Of a stretch of DNA of 64,000 nt, positions 62,893 to 64,000 are shown in pieces. The position numbers and the translations under genes are program-made. The notes below the pieces were generated by a model, which saw only the letters and a list, made by a program, of their open reading frames with translations, was not told the DNA's origin and made no database searches. Source of the stretch: Paracoccus aminophilus JCM 7686. GTDB taxonomy: Bacteria; Pseudomonadota; Alphaproteobacteria; Rhodobacterales; Rhodobacteraceae. The DNA lies in NCBI RefSeq assembly GCF_000444995.1, contig NC_022041.1, forward strand, positions 2,516,001-2,580,000, in the 5' to 3' direction. Positions within the stretch are counted from its first letter, which is position 1. The number at the start of each line of letters is the position of its first letter.

Positions 62893-63284
62893 GCATCCCC
62901 CGCCATATGCGCGGCGGCAAAACGGCCGGGCAGCAATTCCGCGATTGTGGTTGAATGTGTTTCGCCACTGACCGTGGCCAGCAGGACCGGAACCTCGCCC
63001 TTGCCGAATTCCGCGAGCTTCTGGCGGCAGCCGCCGCAAGGGGGCGTCGGCGCAGCACTTCCGGCGATGACGCAGACTTCGATCAGCTCGGTTTCGCCCG
63101 CAGCAATCATGGCCGCAATCGCGCCCGCTTCCGCGCAAGTGCCTTCAGGATACGCAACATTTTCGACATTGCAGCCGGCATAGATGCGGCCCGACAGCCC
63201 GCGCACGGCAGCCCCGACCTTGAACTTCGAATAGGGCGCGTAAGCCCTTTCGCGAACGTCACGCGCCGTTTCCAAAAGGGTCAT
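62889..63284 (-). CDS. cdd: Cytidine deaminase
   Basis: Cdd deaminates cytidine and deoxycytidine to uridine forms and is the first gene of the salvage operon. The 131-residue protein is the homotetrameric type, with [16 protein letters not shown], the zinc motif [16 protein letters not shown] with catalytic glutamate, and [13 protein letters not shown] with the two other cysteines. The ATG at 63284 is preferred because AGGTGG lies six bases before it; another ATG four codons upstream sits too close to that site. It is divergent from maeB across 121 bases. Confidence 0.96.
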   Translation of the reverse strand: MTLLETARDVRERAYAPYSKFKVGAAVRGLSGRIYAGCNVENVAYPEGTCAEAGAIAAMIAAGETELIEVCVIAGSAAPTPPCGGCRQKLAEFGKGEVPVLLATVSGETHSTTIAELLPGRFAAAHMAGDA

Positions 63285-63405
63285 TTGCCACCTCATCCTT
63301 TTGGTGCGATCTTGCGCGCAGGACCTAAGTTGTGCAAGCGGCGCTTCGCCCCCTGTTCGCAGTCAAAAAAATAGTTTAACGCTGAACCATTCCGTGGAGG
63401 GCGAG

Positions 63406-64000
63406 ATGAAAGAACGCAGACAGGACAATGCTCGGCAGGCCGCACTGGATTATCACCAATATCCGCGCCCGGGCAAACTCGAGGTCCGTGCGACGAAACC
63501 CATGGCCAATGGCCGCGATTTAAGCCGCGCTTATTCGCCGGGCGTGGCCGAAGCCTGTCTTGAGATCAAGGCCGATCCGGCCAATGCTGCTCTTTATACC
63601 GCGCGCGCCAATCTGGTCGCGGTGGTTACGAATGGCACCGCGGTTCTGGGGCTTGGCAATATCGGCGCGCTCGCCTCGAAACCGGTGATGGAAGGCAAGG
63701 CCGTCCTCTTCAAGAAATTCGCCAATATCGATTGCTTTGACATCGAGCTCAATCAGACTGACCCGGAAAAGCTCGCCGAGATCGTCTGCGCGCTTGAGCC
63801 GAGCTTCGGCGCGATCAACCTTGAAGACATCAAGGCGCCCGATTGCTTCATCGTCGAAAAGATCTGCCGCGAGCGGATGAATATCCCGGTCTTCCACGAT
63901 GACCAGCACGGCACCGCCATCGTCGTCGGCGCGGCGGCAACCAATGCGCTCCGCGTCTCGGGCAAGTCTTTCGACCAGATCAAGGTCGTCTCGACCGGCG
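63406..64000 (+). CDS. maeB: NADP-dependent malic enzyme, N-terminal part (cut by window end)
   Basis: The malic enzyme decarboxylates malate to pyruvate, supplying NADPH. The visible 198 residues match the MaeB type: [74 protein letters not shown] and the metal-site block [20 protein letters not shown]. Full-length members have about 750 residues with a C-terminal phosphotransacetylase-like domain, which would lie beyond the window. GGAGGG precedes the ATG at 63406. It is divergent from the cdd operon. Confidence 0.93.
   Translation, partial: MKERRQDNARQAALDYHQYPRPGKLEVRATKPMANGRDLSRAYSPGVAEACLEIKADPANAALYTARANLVAVVTNGTAVLGLGNIGALASKPVMEGKAVLFKKFANIDCFDIELNQTDPEKLAEIVCALEPSFGAINLEDIKAPDCFIVEKICRERMNIPVFHDDQHGTAIVVGAAATNALRVSGKSFDQIKVVSTG

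Overview
The window looks like chromosome of an alphaproteobacterium of the Rhodobacteraceae, most probably Paracoccus. The clearest clue is the pair at 1563-3932: a cytochrome c550 precursor directly upstream of a CtaD-type cytochrome aa3 subunit I, both matching from memory the Paracoccus denitrificans proteins almost throughout. High GC, GC-rich codon use, and markers such as CobC/CobS/CobT, RpoHI, DUF1150, DUF1467, DUF2244, DUF6476 and Bpt fit the same group. Apart from one gene this is ordinary core chromosome: I see no rRNA, tRNA, insertion sequence, prophage or CRISPR array.

Layout. 1-4650: metH 5' end (minus), lipB, cycA, ctaD, a DUF2244 membrane protein. 4800-8803: yqeY (minus) diverging from carA, then a large membrane glycosyltransferase carrying an N-terminal MshEN-like domain. 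8886-15404: glnE (minus), bpt, ilvB-ilvN. 15427-21364: small conserved proteins, an M48 lipoprotein, a deacetylase-nitroreductase-CysZ-like operon, methylmalonyl-CoA epimerase, a response regulator. 21411-30644, nearly all minus: GNAT, DUF1800-DUF1501 secreted pair, aspS, GH25 lysozyme with a CPBP protein, an FAD-linked oxidase, DUF808. 30833-34252: cobS-x-cobT, the cobaltochelatase genes split by a low-GC gene. 34390-40132: pepP, a DUF1045 phosphonate-type protein, GNAT, corA, and a PhnM-like amidohydrolase lacking its metal ligands. 40470-46502: CsbD-like, the ybjN-proC-csaA-dehydrogenase operon, cobC, purE-purK, YdcH. 46668-55391: small heat-shock protein, two glycosyltransferases, trxB/lrp divergent pair, lgt-midA-pgeF, ubiK, rluD. 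55465-64000: rpoH, an unknown membrane protein, a SPOR protein, the fully overlapping cdd-deoA-deoB-add-upp salvage operon, and the start of maeB.

Functional themes are aerobic/denitrifying electron transport (cycA, ctaD, with an FNR-type box in front of cycA), one-carbon and amino-acid synthesis (metH with a MetR-type palindrome, ilvBN, proC), nucleotide synthesis and salvage (carA, purEK, the deo-type operon), cobalamin synthesis (cobST, cobC) and heat-shock control (rpoH, hsp20).

Most worth checking: the low-GC gene with an RNxxxH (HEPN-like) motif inside cobS-cobT; the metal-site-dead PhnM paralogue; the MshEN-glycosyltransferase fusion preceded by a perfect CtrA-type site; the FNR- and MetR-type boxes; and several unexplained palindromes, hairpins and heptamer repeats in intergenic DNA.
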